Assembly (NCBI RefSeq): GCF_005280655.1
Contig: NZ_CP040058.1
Location: 3,076,001-3,140,000 of the forward strand
Reading direction: 5' to 3'
Origin: Anaerostipes rhamnosivorans
Lineage (GTDB): Bacteria > Bacillota > Clostridia > Lachnospirales > Lachnospiraceae
Length of the DNA: 64,000 nucleotides
The translations under genes were made by a program, and so were the position numbers. Position 1 is the stretch's first letter. The number at the start of each line of letters is the position of its first letter. Of this stretch, positions 45,121-53,593 are shown one piece after another. Under the pieces are notes generated by a model. It did no database searches. It was not told the origin of the DNA and worked only from the letters and a program-made list of their open reading frames with translations.

Positions 45121-46374
45121 TTATGCCCCAAAGTGCTCAAATAAGATCTTCTCAGCTTCTACATTCCATAATCCGTTGTGTTTGTCACATGCGTCAGCCA
45201 GTTTGGCGTACAACGGATCTGTTTCTCCTAACTTTCTGAAATCAGCAATCGCCGTCAGCGGCATGTCAAACTGCATATAAGTAAGCTTCTTTCCTCCTGG
45301 GATGTCCGGAAGATTCTTTGTTGTCTCAGCAACTGCGTCGATTCCTCCGATATGAGTGATCATGACTGCAGGTTTGATCTCCTTGGAAGCTGCCTTGTTG
45401 ATGGCCTCTTTCATATCGTCAATCGTTCCGCCTGTGCTTCCTAAGATTTTAGTTCTGGAGTAATGACAGTCATAAAGATTCATATTTGCTGAGAACTTCG
45501 GATCTGTAGGTCCTGCAAAGAGGTTCATGCATCCGTCGTATGCAAGAAGCTTATTTCCAAGTTCTGCAACGCCTGTGATCGGAACATATACGAATACATC
45601 ATCATATCCGTGTCCTTCTGTGATATCCATCAGTTCCTTTTCCTGGTCATCCATAGCTGCAGTATTCACATAGTGGAGTTCCACGCCTGCCGCTTTGGCG
45701 TCCTCGATTGAAATCACCTGTTTTGCGCGTTCCACACGGTCGTCGCTGATATCGGTCACAACAACACGTTTCGGCTTATTCTCAAATGCAAGCGCGTAGC
45801 TCACAGCACCTAATCCCATAGGTCCGCATCCGCCTAAGATCAGGATATTTCCGCCTTCTTTTGTTCCCATCACATGCTCATAGTTCCCTGGAACTGTATG
45901 GTAGTTTGTGTGGTAGCCGCTGATCACACAGCACATAGGCTCTGCCACAGATGCGTCAAAGTAGCTGTCTCCCTCAAATGTCCATACACATCCCTTCTCG
46001 ATAATGTCGTTCGGGAAGATGCAGTAGGTTGCCGCACCGCCACAGTACTGATAAGAATACCCAGGGGATTCCATCTGACCCGGGATGGCCGGCTGCTGGG
46101 CAAACTTTTGTCCAGGTTTAAACTGATCCTTCCACTTCTTTCCTACTTTCACAATATCGCCTGCAAACTCATGTCCCACCAATATCGGATGATCCGCAAC
46201 GTCATTCGGCACTCTTTTATGGTTTGCTCCCTGCTTTACTGTCTTCCATGTTGACATACAAATACTGTCACTGATGACCTTCACTAAGATCTCATCATCT
46301 TTGATCTCCGGCAGTTCAAATTCTTCTAATCTAATGTCGTCCACCCCGTACAATCTTACACCTTTTACCTGCAT
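45121..46374 (-). CDS. Zinc-dependent polyol/sugar-phosphate dehydrogenase, SorE-like
   Basis: 417 residues from the ATG at 46374, preceded by AAGGAGGG; an upstream ATG at 46407 lacks a ribosome binding site. Same architecture and length as the protein at 40139: DSICMSTWK, VGHEFAGDIVKVG, GGCGPMGLGAVSYALA and MPLTAIADFRKLGETDPLY. Expected to interconvert a ketose phosphate and a hexitol phosphate, like L-sorbose-1-phosphate reductase. First gene of a three-gene cassette with DeoR and PTS IICBA. Confidence 0.85.
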   Translation of the reverse strand: MQVKGVRLYGVDDIRLEEFELPEIKDDEILVKVISDSICMSTWKTVKQGANHKRVPNDVADHPILVGHEFAGDIVKVGKKWKDQFKPGQKFAQQPAIPGQMESPGYSYQYCGGAATYCIFPNDIIEKGCVWTFEGDSYFDASVAEPMCCVISGYHTNYHTVPGNYEHVMGTKEGGNILILGGCGPMGLGAVSYALAFENKPKRVVVTDISDDRVERAKQVISIEDAKAAGVELHYVNTAAMDDQEKELMDITEGHGYDDVFVYVPITGVAELGNKLLAYDGCMNLFAGPTDPKFSANMNLYDCHYSRTKILGSTGGTIDDMKEAINKAASKEIKPAVMITHIGGIDAVAETTKNLPDIPGGKKLTYMQFDMPLTAIADFRKLGETDPLYAKLADACDKHNGLWNVEAEKILFEHFGA

Positions 46375-46426
46375 AATGCCCTCCTTGGAATTTTCATGTG
46401 TTTTCATTTATTTTTATTATGAAAAT

Positions 46427-46455
46427 ATCATACCACTTTTATTTTCATTTAGCAA
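46427..46455 (-). promoter_or_regulatory. Promoter of dehydrogenase-DeoR-PTS cassette 2
   Basis: Minus strand TTGCTA (46455-46450), 17-nt spacer ending TGG, TATGAT (46432-46427). The 14 nt AAATATCATACCAC on the plus strand are identical to those at the cassette 1 promoter. Confidence 0.65.
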
Positions 46456-46515
46456 TACAATTTTAACAATATTTAAAATTTTTCCATCTCTCGGATCACA
46501 TCCCTATAAACGCCA

Positions 46516-46551
46516 AAAAGAACTGCCCGATTATCTCTGGACAGTTCTTTT
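46516..46551 (-). terminator. Intrinsic terminator of the pyrG-AIM24 unit
   Basis: AAAAGAACTG (46516-46525) pairs with CAGTTCTTTT (46542-46551). On the minus strand it ends in TTTTT, 20 bp past the stop at 46571. Confidence 0.85.
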
Positions 46552-46570
46552 ATCATTCGTTCTCTTTAAA

Positions 46571-47251
46571 TTAGCTGCCGGAAGGTATAAGCGACGCGAT
46601 CCTTCCTGCAAAATCATTGAAATTCTGAGTCTGTAATATGATCTTTCCGGGGCCGGTTAATTTGGTCAGGAATAATCCTTCTCCTCCGAAGAAGATATTT
46701 TTAACGCCTTTGATTCTCTCAATCTCATAGCTTACACCATCTTCAAAGGCTACGACATTTCCGGTGTCTACAAGAATCGTTTCTCCGGGAGCCAGGACCT
46801 TCGTCACTGCGTCCCCATCTACCTCAAGAAATGCCATTCCGTTTCCTGAAAGTCTCTGCAGTATGAAACCCTCTCCTCCAAAGGCTCCTGTTGAAAGCTT
46901 CTTCGTAAAGATCGTCTCCAATGAAACACTGCGCTGTGCACATAAAAATGCCTTCTTCTGGCAAATCATGCCGCCGTTTCCCTGAAACTGAAGCGGAAGG
47001 ATTGTTCCAGGAACCGTGGATGCAAATGCAATCTTCGCCCCGTCTCTCTCCGATGTGTAAGTCACCATAAAAAGAGATTCTCCGGCAAACTTTCTGCCGA
47101 TGCCTTTCAGCAGCCCGCCCTCCATCTTGGAATCTCCCTTGATCGCGGGATCCATCCATGCCATCGCCCCCGACTGGGTAAACATAGCCTCTCCTCGGTC
47201 CAGTTCTACTTCCACTGCCGGCACAGTAGCGCCAATCATTTCGTGCTTCAT
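46571..47251 (-). CDS. TIGR00266 / AIM24 family protein
   Basis: 226 residues, a beta-rich fold with many glycines: KRSVSLETIF-type strands, GAFGGEGFILQRLSGNGMAF, LAPGETILVDTGNVVAF and IFFGGEGLFLTKLTGPG. This matches the TIGR00266 (DUF124/AIM24) family, whose role in bacteria is not established. AAGGAGG precedes the ATG. It starts 17 bp past the pyrG stop and shares its terminator, so the two are probably cotranscribed. Confidence 0.9.
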   Translation of the reverse strand: MKHEMIGATVPAVEVELDRGEAMFTQSGAMAWMDPAIKGDSKMEGGLLKGIGRKFAGESLFMVTYTSERDGAKIAFASTVPGTILPLQFQGNGGMICQKKAFLCAQRSVSLETIFTKKLSTGAFGGEGFILQRLSGNGMAFLEVDGDAVTKVLAPGETILVDTGNVVAFEDGVSYEIERIKGVKNIFFGGEGLFLTKLTGPGKIILQTQNFNDFAGRIASLIPSGS

Positions 47252-47268
47252 ACTGCGGTACCTCCTTC

Positions 47269-48879
47269 TTAAATCATACCTCCGTTTTTAAGTGATGCTT
47301 CAATGAATCCCTTAAACAGAGGATGTGCCTTGTTCGGTCTTGATTTAAATTCCGGATGTGCCTGTGTTGCCAGGAAGAATGGGTGAGACGGGATCTCAAT
47401 CATCTCCACGATACGTCCGTCCGGAGAACATCCTGAGAGCATCATACCGTTTTCCTGCAGTACATCCCTATACTTGTTATTAACTTCATAGCGGTGGCGG
47501 TGGCGTTCGGAGATTTCTTTCGTTCCATAGAGTTCTTCTGCCTTGGATCCGTCTGCCAGGACACACGGATAGGAACCAAGCCTCAGTGTCCCTCCGATAT
47601 TCACCACTCCGTCCTGATCCGCCATAATATGGATCATCGGATGTTCCGTGTTTTCATTAAATTCTTTGCTGTGTGCGTCTGCGTAGCCAAGAACATTTCT
47701 GGCAAATTCCACAATGGTAAGCTGCATACCGAGACACAGTCCCAGATAAGGGATCTTATGCTCCCTCGCATATTGAATCGAACAGATCATGCCCTCAATA
47801 CCTCGGTCTCCGAAACCACCCGGAACAATAATACCCTGGACGCCTCCCAGCATCTCATCCACATTATAAGAGCTGACTCTCTCAGAGTCCACCCAGCGGA
47901 TGCTCACATCGGCAGAATTCGCAACTCCGGCATGTTCCAGGGATTCTACCACACTGATATATGCATCGTGAAGGGATACATACTTCCCTACCAGAGCCAC
48001 TTCCACTTTGTGCTTCGGATGCTTCCAGTTATCGATCATCTTGCGCCATTCAGAAAGATCCGGCTCCGGACATGGAAGGCGCAGGCATGCGCAGGCTTCA
48101 TGTGCCAGTCGTTCATTTTCCATCATCAACGGCACTTCGTATAACACTTCCGCATCCAGGTTCTGGATTACCCGCTCTTTTTCCACGTTACAGAACTGCG
48201 CGATCTTCCTCTTGATGCCGTCATCCAGAGGATAGTCCGATCTGCACACGAGAATATCCGGCTGTATTCCCATACCCTGGAGATCCTTGACGCTGGCCTG
48301 AGTCGGCTTTGTCTTTAACTCTCCTGAGCTCTTTAAATACGGGATCAGCGTTACATGGATCAGGATACAGTTTTCATGTCCCACTTCATGCTGGAACTGT
48401 CTGAGCGCCTCTAAAAATGGCTGGCTCTCAATATCTCCCACAGTACCACCGATCTCTATGATCGCCACTTCCTGTTCCGTTGCCTCTTCATTTCTATAAA
48501 AACGGCTCTTGATCTCATTGGTCACATGCGGGATCACCTGAACCGTGTTGCCGCCGTAATCTCCGCGCCGTTCCTTCTGTAAAATATTCCAGTAAACCTT
48601 TCCTGTTGTCACGTTTGATTTTTTGTTCAGGCCTTCATCGATGAATCGCTCATAGTGTCCCAGGTCAAGATCTGTCTCCGCCCCGTCATCCGTCACAAAA
48701 ACTTCTCCGTGCTGGATCGGGTTCATGGTTCCCGGGTCAATATTGATATATGGATCAAACTTCTGGCTGGTTACGTGATAACCTCTCGCTTTCAGTAATC
48801 GTCCCAGAGACGCTGCAGTGATTCCTTTTCCAAGGCCTGAAACAACACCGCCGGTGACAAATACGTATTTTACTGGCAT
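47269..48879 (-). CDS. pyrG: CTP synthase
   Basis: 536 residues, the usual length. Synthetase domain begins [20 protein letters not shown] (ATP P-loop), with [19 protein letters not shown] and [16 protein letters not shown] motif [16 protein letters not shown]. The glutaminase domain has oxyanion GGFGDRG, catalytic Cys in LGLCLGMQ and the His/Glu pair in [11 protein letters not shown]. It converts UTP, ATP and glutamine to CTP. AGGAGG precedes the ATG. The leader is only about 40 nt, so no long attenuator is present. Confidence 0.98.
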   Translation of the reverse strand: MPVKYVFVTGGVVSGLGKGITAASLGRLLKARGYHVTSQKFDPYINIDPGTMNPIQHGEVFVTDDGAETDLDLGHYERFIDEGLNKKSNVTTGKVYWNILQKERRGDYGGNTVQVIPHVTNEIKSRFYRNEEATEQEVAIIEIGGTVGDIESQPFLEALRQFQHEVGHENCILIHVTLIPYLKSSGELKTKPTQASVKDLQGMGIQPDILVCRSDYPLDDGIKRKIAQFCNVEKERVIQNLDAEVLYEVPLMMENERLAHEACACLRLPCPEPDLSEWRKMIDNWKHPKHKVEVALVGKYVSLHDAYISVVESLEHAGVANSADVSIRWVDSERVSSYNVDEMLGGVQGIIVPGGFGDRGIEGMICSIQYAREHKIPYLGLCLGMQLTIVEFARNVLGYADAHSKEFNENTEHPMIHIMADQDGVVNIGGTLRLGSYPCVLADGSKAEELYGTKEISERHRHRYEVNNKYRDVLQENGMMLSGCSPDGRIVEMIEIPSHPFFLATQAHPEFKSRPNKAHPLFKGFIEASLKNGGMI

Positions 48880-48916
48880 GATTTTTCCTCCTAAGTTCTA
48901 ATAATTACAAAATGTT

Positions 48917-48951
48917 ATAATACCATATCTAAACAATGTGGGCAAGCCCAC
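48917..48951 (-). promoter_or_regulatory. pyrG promoter with overlapping 14-bp inverted repeat
   Basis: Minus strand TTGCCC (48945-48940), 17-nt spacer, TATTAT (48922-48917). The -35 lies inside the perfect inverted repeat GTGGGC-AA-GCCCAC at 48938-48951, which could be an operator or a hairpin. Confidence 0.6.
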
Positions 48952-49300
48952 TTTCATTCTCTCAGCCCTCATGTTGAGGGACTTGTCCACTTTGTGGGCC
49001 AAAAACATTTCTTTATAAACAAAACAATACCTTATCGTGCGAAACGCGCCTACCCGGAGGGTATGAGACACGGTGTGCCCTTTTGGGTATGAGTTATTCA
49101 CCACTATTTCCGTCGCGCTTTTGAAATGCGCTCCTCCAATAGTGGTGAATAACTTTCGAAAAGTGGCTCCTTTTTGACAGAAGCCCTTCTCCAGCAGACA
49201 TTACGTCCATTTTCTACATGATTGGAGTGAGGCATTCTAAGAGCCGAACGGAAATCATGTAGAAAATGTCATAGATTTTTCCTCAGTTATAGATATTATA
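48952..49300. repeat. Structured intergenic region with two related inverted-repeat elements
   Basis: No credible gene. Element A: 16-bp perfect arms at 49093-49108 and 49138-49153. Element B: 16-bp perfect arms at 49208-49223 and 49253-49268. Both enclose exactly 29 nt. The loops agree at about 19 of 29 positions when B is read on the opposite strand, while the arms differ between A and B but stay fully paired. Smaller hairpins (CCCTCA/TGAGGG near 48970, TACCC-GGA-GGGTA near 49055) precede them. This looks like a dispersed structured repeat family. Confidence 0.6.
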
Positions 49301-49302
49301 AC

Positions 49303-49493
49303 ACAAAAAGAAAGCACCAGGTACAGTATTCCTCTTCTCTTGATGAAAAATAAATAAGGAATCGTTGCTTTCTTAACTGACTATTGGTTCTAAAGGTCTA
49401 TCACTGGGGTATGATTGGCGAACGCCAAAGGAAATATGAAATAGATCTTACTGAATGAGGTCCAGAAAAGAGGCACTGTGTGGTGCTTTCTAT
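49303..49493 (-). ncRNA. ssrS: Probable 6S RNA
   Basis: A transcript of about 190 nt is predicted from a strong promoter on the minus strand to a terminal stem with TTTTT. The ends pair: GAAAGCACCA (49490-49481) with TGGTGCTTTC (49319-49310). The pairing continues inward with CAGT/ACTG and CCTCTT/AAGAGG, a long closing stem. An A/T-rich bulge follows on both sides, then an apical arm capped by TTGGC-GTTC-GCCAA. Size, long closing stem, central bubble and apical hairpin fit 6S RNA, which binds sigma-A RNA polymerase. Recognised by architecture, not by a database match. Confidence 0.7.
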
Positions 49494-49499
49494 GGTTAT

Positions 49500-49528
49500 A
49501 ATATAGCATACATATTTTTACATGTCAA
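49500..49528 (-). promoter_or_regulatory. Promoter of the 6S-like RNA
   Basis: Minus strand TTGACA (49528-49523), 17-nt spacer, TATATT (49505-49500). The predicted start A at 49493 lies three nt before the closing stem. Confidence 0.75.
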
Positions 49529-49540
49529 CTAATAAATTAC

Positions 49541-49573
49541 AAAGAGCTGTGATAAACTTCCTCACAGCTCTTT
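49541..49573 (-). terminator. Intrinsic terminator of the small Cys-rich membrane protein gene
   Basis: AAAGAGCTGTGA (49541-49552) pairs perfectly with TCACAGCTCTTT (49562-49573), directly after the stop at 49576. The T-run is short. Confidence 0.75.
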
Positions 49574-49575
49574 GC

Positions 49576-49740
49576 TCACTTTGTTTCCTTTTTTTGTTTG
49601 GATGGACAGGCCTTGGAACAGCCCTCACATCCGCAGCCACACCCTGTCTCTCCCCGCCGGACGCGTGAGATGAATCTCCATATCACAAAGAGAACAATCC
49701 CCGCCGCCAAAAACAGGATGATCCCATCTGTCAGACTCAT
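49576..49740 (-). CDS. FeoB-associated Cys-rich membrane protein
   Basis: 54 residues from an ATG at 49740 with AAGGAGG about 7 nt upstream. One N-terminal membrane helix (DGIILFLAAGIVLFVIWRFI), then a cytoplasmic tail with six cysteines (TGCGCGCEGCSKACPSK). This is the layout of the small proteins usually encoded next to the ferrous-iron transporter FeoB and thought to assist it. No feoA or feoB is present in this window. It has its own terminator and stands just upstream of the 6S promoter. Confidence 0.8.
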   Translation of the reverse strand: MSLTDGIILFLAAGIVLFVIWRFISRVRRGETGCGCGCEGCSKACPSKQKKETK

Positions 49741-49819
49741 AGGCTTCCTCCTTATTGATAACTAATATCATTTGCTATAGCATATCACGGAAAAAGCCTC
49801 AAGTCAATCATTCCAATTT

Positions 49820-50461
49820 CTAGTTCAACAGTTCTTTTGCAGCTGCCCCGATGGTTGTGATTATAAAATAACAACTTGTAGCTCCGGCATCCAGAACTCC
49901 CCTGGAACGCTCTCCAAGGCGGCTGGCACGTCCGATTTTCGCAACCAGATCCTTGGTGGATTCCCATCCTTTTTTCGCCGCTTCATTCATGGCATCCAGA
50001 CATTCGGCAAAGTCCTTTCCTGCATCCTTCGCTTCTATAAAAGCTTCCTTGGCTGGGATCAGTGTATCCAAAAGAGTCTTGTCTCCAACCTTTGCAGGGC
50101 TGATCTCCTGGATCCCTTCCACGGCTCCGGTGATCATCTCTCCGAATACCTCTACATCAATGTCGTCTTTATCTTCACTTGCTGCAGAAAGTTCATCGAA
50201 TAAAAGTCCGTATAACGGCCCCATAGAACCTCCGATATCCTCCAAAAGAGTCTCCCCAAGGGTACACAGGCCTTCACTCATGTTGTAAGTCTGGCCTTTG
50301 AGCTTTTCCTCACACATGGTAAAACCTTTATTCATATTAATGCCGTGGTCACCGTCACCGATCTTTCCATCAATCTCGCTTAAGTAATCTCTCTGTTCCT
50401 GGATTGTCTTAATAAGCTTATCTACAATGACTCCTGCTTCCGCGTTTTTAAAACTTGACAT
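49820..50461 (-). CDS. dhaL: Dihydroxyacetone kinase subunit DhaL
   Basis: 213 residues, an all-helical ADP-binding DhaL domain. GDGDHGINMNKGF near residue 37 binds the Mg-nucleotide, and GGSMGPLYGLLFDEL follows near 80. It carries the nucleotide that phosphorylates the substrate held by DhaK. In PTS-linked systems DhaL is recharged by DhaM, which is not seen here. It is the last gene of the sugar operon, 120 bp after dhaK. The pair could phosphorylate dihydroxyacetone or a related short ketose such as erythrulose. Confidence 0.92.
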   Translation of the reverse strand: MSSFKNAEAGVIVDKLIKTIQEQRDYLSEIDGKIGDGDHGINMNKGFTMCEEKLKGQTYNMSEGLCTLGETLLEDIGGSMGPLYGLLFDELSAASEDKDDIDVEVFGEMITGAVEGIQEISPAKVGDKTLLDTLIPAKEAFIEAKDAGKDFAECLDAMNEAAKKGWESTKDLVAKIGRASRLGERSRGVLDAGATSCYFIITTIGAAAKELLN

Positions 50462-50581
50462 AATTATCTCCTCACTTTAAACTCAGACTGCTTCCTACTG
50501 CTATTTATTGTAACACAGGAAGTTTACTTTTCAATTTGTTTTGGGTCCAGCGATGCTCCATTCTCTTGGAATACACCGGAC

Positions 50582-51580
50582 TTACAACTGTTTCAAGCCG
50601 ACAGAGTCGCAAGGCATGTCGATGCATTCTTTCAGTTCGTCATCCAGCTTCATGACAGTGAGTGTGACACCCATCATTTCAAGAGAAGTAAAATAATTTC
50701 CTACATATGCTTTGTGCACACTGATTCCTTTTTCAGTGAGAACTTCTTCTACACGGTCATATACAATGTACTGTTCCATGACAGGTGTGGCGCCTAATCC
50801 TGAGAGGAGCACTACAACTTCGTCACCCTCTGCAAAAGGAAGGTCCGGAAGAATGATATCCAGCATTTCATCTGCGATCTCGCTTGCAGTTTTTAAAGGC
50901 TGTACATTAATGCCCGGCTCCCCGTGATGTCCGATTCCCACTTCCATGGTCCCGTCTTTGATCTCAAAGTTTGGATGTCCCACTGCCGGGATGGTGCACG
51001 GTGCAGTACCGATCCCTACGGATCTGGTGTTGTCGATGGCTTTCTGTGCCGCGGCGATGACACCGTCAAGGTCTGCTCCCATGGAAGCTTTTGCGCCTCC
51101 GATCTTCCACATGAGGACTTCCCCGGCGACACCGCGGCGTTTTTCCAGCTCATCCTTCGGAGCAGATGCACAGTCGTCGTTGGCAACCACTGTTTTTACA
51201 TCGATTCCCAGTTTCTTTGCTTTTCTCATAGCCATTTTGACGTTCATATTGTCTCCGGCATAATTTCCGTAAAGACATGCAACACCCTTTCCTGAATCAG
51301 CCTCTTTCATGGCGTCCAAAAAAGCTTTGGCCGTAGGTGATGAGAAAATCTCTCCCACAGCTACCGCATCACACATATTCTTTCCGATGTAACCGATGAA
51401 CGCTGGTTTATGTCCGGAACCTCCTCCGGTGACAATTCCCACTTTTCCTTCCACCGGTGCATCTTTATATTTCAGGACACGGGGATCTTCTGTAGGTGCC
51501 ACAATATCCTTGTGTGTCTTTACAAATCCTTTCAGCATATCCTCAACAGCGTAATCAGGATTGTTTACAATTCGATTCAT
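50582..51580 (-). CDS. dhaK: Dihydroxyacetone kinase subunit DhaK
   Basis: 332 residues, normal for a separate DhaK. The substrate-binding His lies in VGIGHHGEPGINVQPL, where the carbonyl of the ketose forms a hemiaminal. GIVTGGGSGHKPAFIGYIGKN is the phosphate-side loop. It follows the epimerase gene by 12 bp and is followed by dhaL. Neighbouring isomerase and epimerase genes suggest the true substrate may be a C3 or C4 ketose released by the operon's pathway. Confidence 0.94.
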   Translation of the reverse strand: MNRIVNNPDYAVEDMLKGFVKTHKDIVAPTEDPRVLKYKDAPVEGKVGIVTGGGSGHKPAFIGYIGKNMCDAVAVGEIFSSPTAKAFLDAMKEADSGKGVACLYGNYAGDNMNVKMAMRKAKKLGIDVKTVVANDDCASAPKDELEKRRGVAGEVLMWKIGGAKASMGADLDGVIAAAQKAIDNTRSVGIGTAPCTIPAVGHPNFEIKDGTMEVGIGHHGEPGINVQPLKTASEIADEMLDIILPDLPFAEGDEVVVLLSGLGATPVMEQYIVYDRVEEVLTEKGISVHKAYVGNYFTSLEMMGVTLTVMKLDDELKECIDMPCDSVGLKQL

Positions 51581-51592
51581 CTGTTCTCCCTC

Positions 51593-52450
51593 CTATATCT
51601 CAGCCGCGATGGCTTTCAGATTCTTAAGTCCTTCAATGGCAAGTTCTTCTCCTGTATCAGCAAACTTTCTCCAGATCGCACAGTTGCCGGACAGTTCTTC
51701 AAAGCTTGGGTCAAAGGATTCAATGACTAACGGTCCATCATAACCGATTTCCTTTAACGCCGTGAAGAATTCCTTAAACGGCACCAATCCGGTTCCCGGG
51801 ATTCCCCTGTCGTTTTCATTGACATGCACATATCCGAGATATTCCTTTCCGCAGGTCTTTACAGCTCCGGCAAAGCTCTTCTCCTCGCGGATCATATGGA
51901 AGCAGTCAAGATGAACTTTGACATTTCCTGTTCCCACATCCTTGCAGAACTGAACAGCGTCCTCCGCAATGTTGAGGAAATGTGTCTCGAAACGGTTGAC
52001 ACACTCTACACAGATGGTCACATCGCCTGTTTCTTTAGCATATTCAGCCACTTCACGCATACATGCCACACCGTAGTCCCACTCTTCCTGTGTTCTTGGT
52101 TTCTTTGTGAGATAACCCCAGCCTGCATAGTTTACTCCGCCCAGGATCGGTGCTCCCAATTCGTTGCAGATATCCACGCATTTTTTCATGGCCTTGACGC
52201 CCGCTGCCCTAATCTCTGGATCCGGGGAGATCGGGTTCGTCTCCGGTGTCAGTGTTGTCGTGCAGACACAGTCAATACCCACCCGTTCCAGTTCAGCCTT
52301 TACCTGCTTTACTGGAAATGTAAATGGATTGGAGATCGCAAAGTCAATGACTTCAAATCCCAGTTCTTTTGCCTTTGGGATGATCCAAAGATGTTCCTCC
52401 CCATAAGCTTCTGCCCAGATAAATGTATCCACTCCAAATTTAAAATCCAT
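51593..52450 (-). CDS. Ketose 3-epimerase type TIM barrel (D-psicose/tagatose 3-epimerase family)
   Basis: 285 residues. The metal site of ketose 3-epimerases is recognisable: Glu in VECVNRFETHFLN, Asp and His in KVHLDCFHM, His in YVHVNENDRGIPG and Glu in LVIESFDP. These enzymes invert C3 of free ketoses (psicose, tagatose, ribulose, erythrulose-related). The spacing and wording fit this branch better than general AP-endonuclease-like barrels. Located between RpiB-type isomerase and DhaK, it probably supplies the epimer used by the kinase or isomerase. Confidence 0.85.
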   Translation of the reverse strand: MDFKFGVDTFIWAEAYGEEHLWIIPKAKELGFEVIDFAISNPFTFPVKQVKAELERVGIDCVCTTTLTPETNPISPDPEIRAAGVKAMKKCVDICNELGAPILGGVNYAGWGYLTKKPRTQEEWDYGVACMREVAEYAKETGDVTICVECVNRFETHFLNIAEDAVQFCKDVGTGNVKVHLDCFHMIREEKSFAGAVKTCGKEYLGYVHVNENDRGIPGTGLVPFKEFFTALKEIGYDGPLVIESFDPSFEELSGNCAIWRKFADTGEELAIEGLKNLKAIAAEI

Positions 52451-52478
52451 AGAAAACCCTCCTTAAAAGTGTTTGGTC

Positions 52479-52928
52479 CTATTTGCTGAACTGTTTTTCG
52501 TAATATGTGATCCGTTCTACCTTTTCTGTGGACGGTCCGTCTTTGAAGGTCAGTCCCATCCAGATGTCCAGTAAATATAATGCCAGCTGAGGTGCAATGA
52601 CTCTTGCTCCCATACACATAACGTTTCCGTCATTGCTTAAGATAGAACGCTCTGTTGAGAATGGGTCATGGCATACTGCCGCGCGGATTCCAGGAACCTT
52701 GTTCGCTGTCATCGCCATACCGATTCCAGTTCCGCATACAAGGATTCCCCTGTCACATTCCTGGCTGGTCACTTTTTCACAGGTACGCACAGCCACATCC
52801 GGGTAAAGTTCCACTTCACCAGGCCCCACGCCGTTGTCTACCACTTCGTGTCCCGCATCCTCCAAATGCTTTTTGATCGCCTCTTTTAAGTCATATGCTG
52901 CTTCGTCACATCCTAAAGATATTTTCAT
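52479..52928 (-). CDS. RpiB/LacA/LacB family sugar-phosphate isomerase
   Basis: 149 residues. The catalytic Cys lies in GILVCGTGIGMAMTANKVPG and the phosphate-binding end in CHDPFSTERSILSNDGNVMC. At the N-terminus SLGCDEAAYDLKE replaces the common GCDHAG, so the usual His is Glu. RpiB relatives interconvert aldose and ketose phosphates (ribose-5-P, galactose-6-P, erythrose-4-P). It overlaps the HAD gene by 4 nt. In this operon a C4 or C5 substrate is plausible. Confidence 0.9.
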   Translation of the reverse strand: MKISLGCDEAAYDLKEAIKKHLEDAGHEVVDNGVGPGEVELYPDVAVRTCEKVTSQECDRGILVCGTGIGMAMTANKVPGIRAAVCHDPFSTERSILSNDGNVMCMGARVIAPQLALYLLDIWMGLTFKDGPSTEKVERITYYEKQFSK

Positions 52929-53593
52929 TGCTCGCTCCTTTCTAACAGCCCGGGTATCTCATCCGGTCTGTCCACCACATAAGTTCCGCCGTATGCTTCC
53001 AGCTCTTTTCTTCCTCTGAACCCCCAGGAAACGCCGACCGTGTCCAGGCCTGCGTTCTTTCCTGTCAGCATATCTGTGTCGGAATCCCCGATATAAAGCA
53101 CTTCATCCTTTTTAAGCCCCATAAGTTTTAGAAGTTCTAGTGCCCCTGTCGGATCCGGCTTCTTCGGTATTCCCTCTCTCTCTCCGTACACATCCACAAA
53201 CGGGATATGCGCAAAAAACTTTTGAATCAATGCATTGGTATAGTCCGATCTCTTGTTAGAATTTACTCCCACGGCAATACCTTTTTCACAAAGTACTGCC
53301 AGCAGATCTAAAATCCCCTCATAGGGAGCAGTTTTGTCCATATACCTGCGGTCGTAGGCTTCTACAAAGGCAGAAACCGCTCTGTCAACGGTCTTTTCAT
53401 CCCTGGCATCTTCGGGAAGACTTCTCTCCACAAGCTTCCGAAACCCGTTGCCTACTTTCTTCTTGTAGTCCTCCGGGCTGTGCAAAGGATATCCCATTTC
53501 CTCCATCACCTCATTGACGCTGTCTGTCAGATCCTGAATCGTATCAAGCAGTGTCCCGTCCAAGTCAAATATAATGCCTTTGTATCGTCTCAT
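52925..53593 (-). CDS. HAD family phosphatase
   Basis: 222 residues. HAD motifs: I IFDLDGTLLDT, II GVNSNKR, III and IV GDSDTDMLTGKNAG. The cap inserted after motif I is helical, as in phosphoglycolate phosphatase-like enzymes. It should remove phosphate from a small sugar phosphate. The ATG overlaps nothing upstream but the stop overlaps the RpiB ATG by 4 nt. A terminator-like hairpin lies only 22 nt before its ATG. Confidence 0.9.
   Translation of the reverse strand: MRRYKGIIFDLDGTLLDTIQDLTDSVNEVMEEMGYPLHSPEDYKKKVGNGFRKLVERSLPEDARDEKTVDRAVSAFVEAYDRRYMDKTAPYEGILDLLAVLCEKGIAVGVNSNKRSDYTNALIQKFFAHIPFVDVYGEREGIPKKPDPTGALELLKLMGLKKDEVLYIGDSDTDMLTGKNAGLDTVGVSWGFRGRKELEAYGGTYVVDRPDEIPGLLERSEQ

Noticed and set aside
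48898..49104. 68-codon open frame on the minus strand
   Set aside because: It overlaps the pyrG promoter and the inverted-repeat region, has no ribosome binding site, and its composition follows the repeats.
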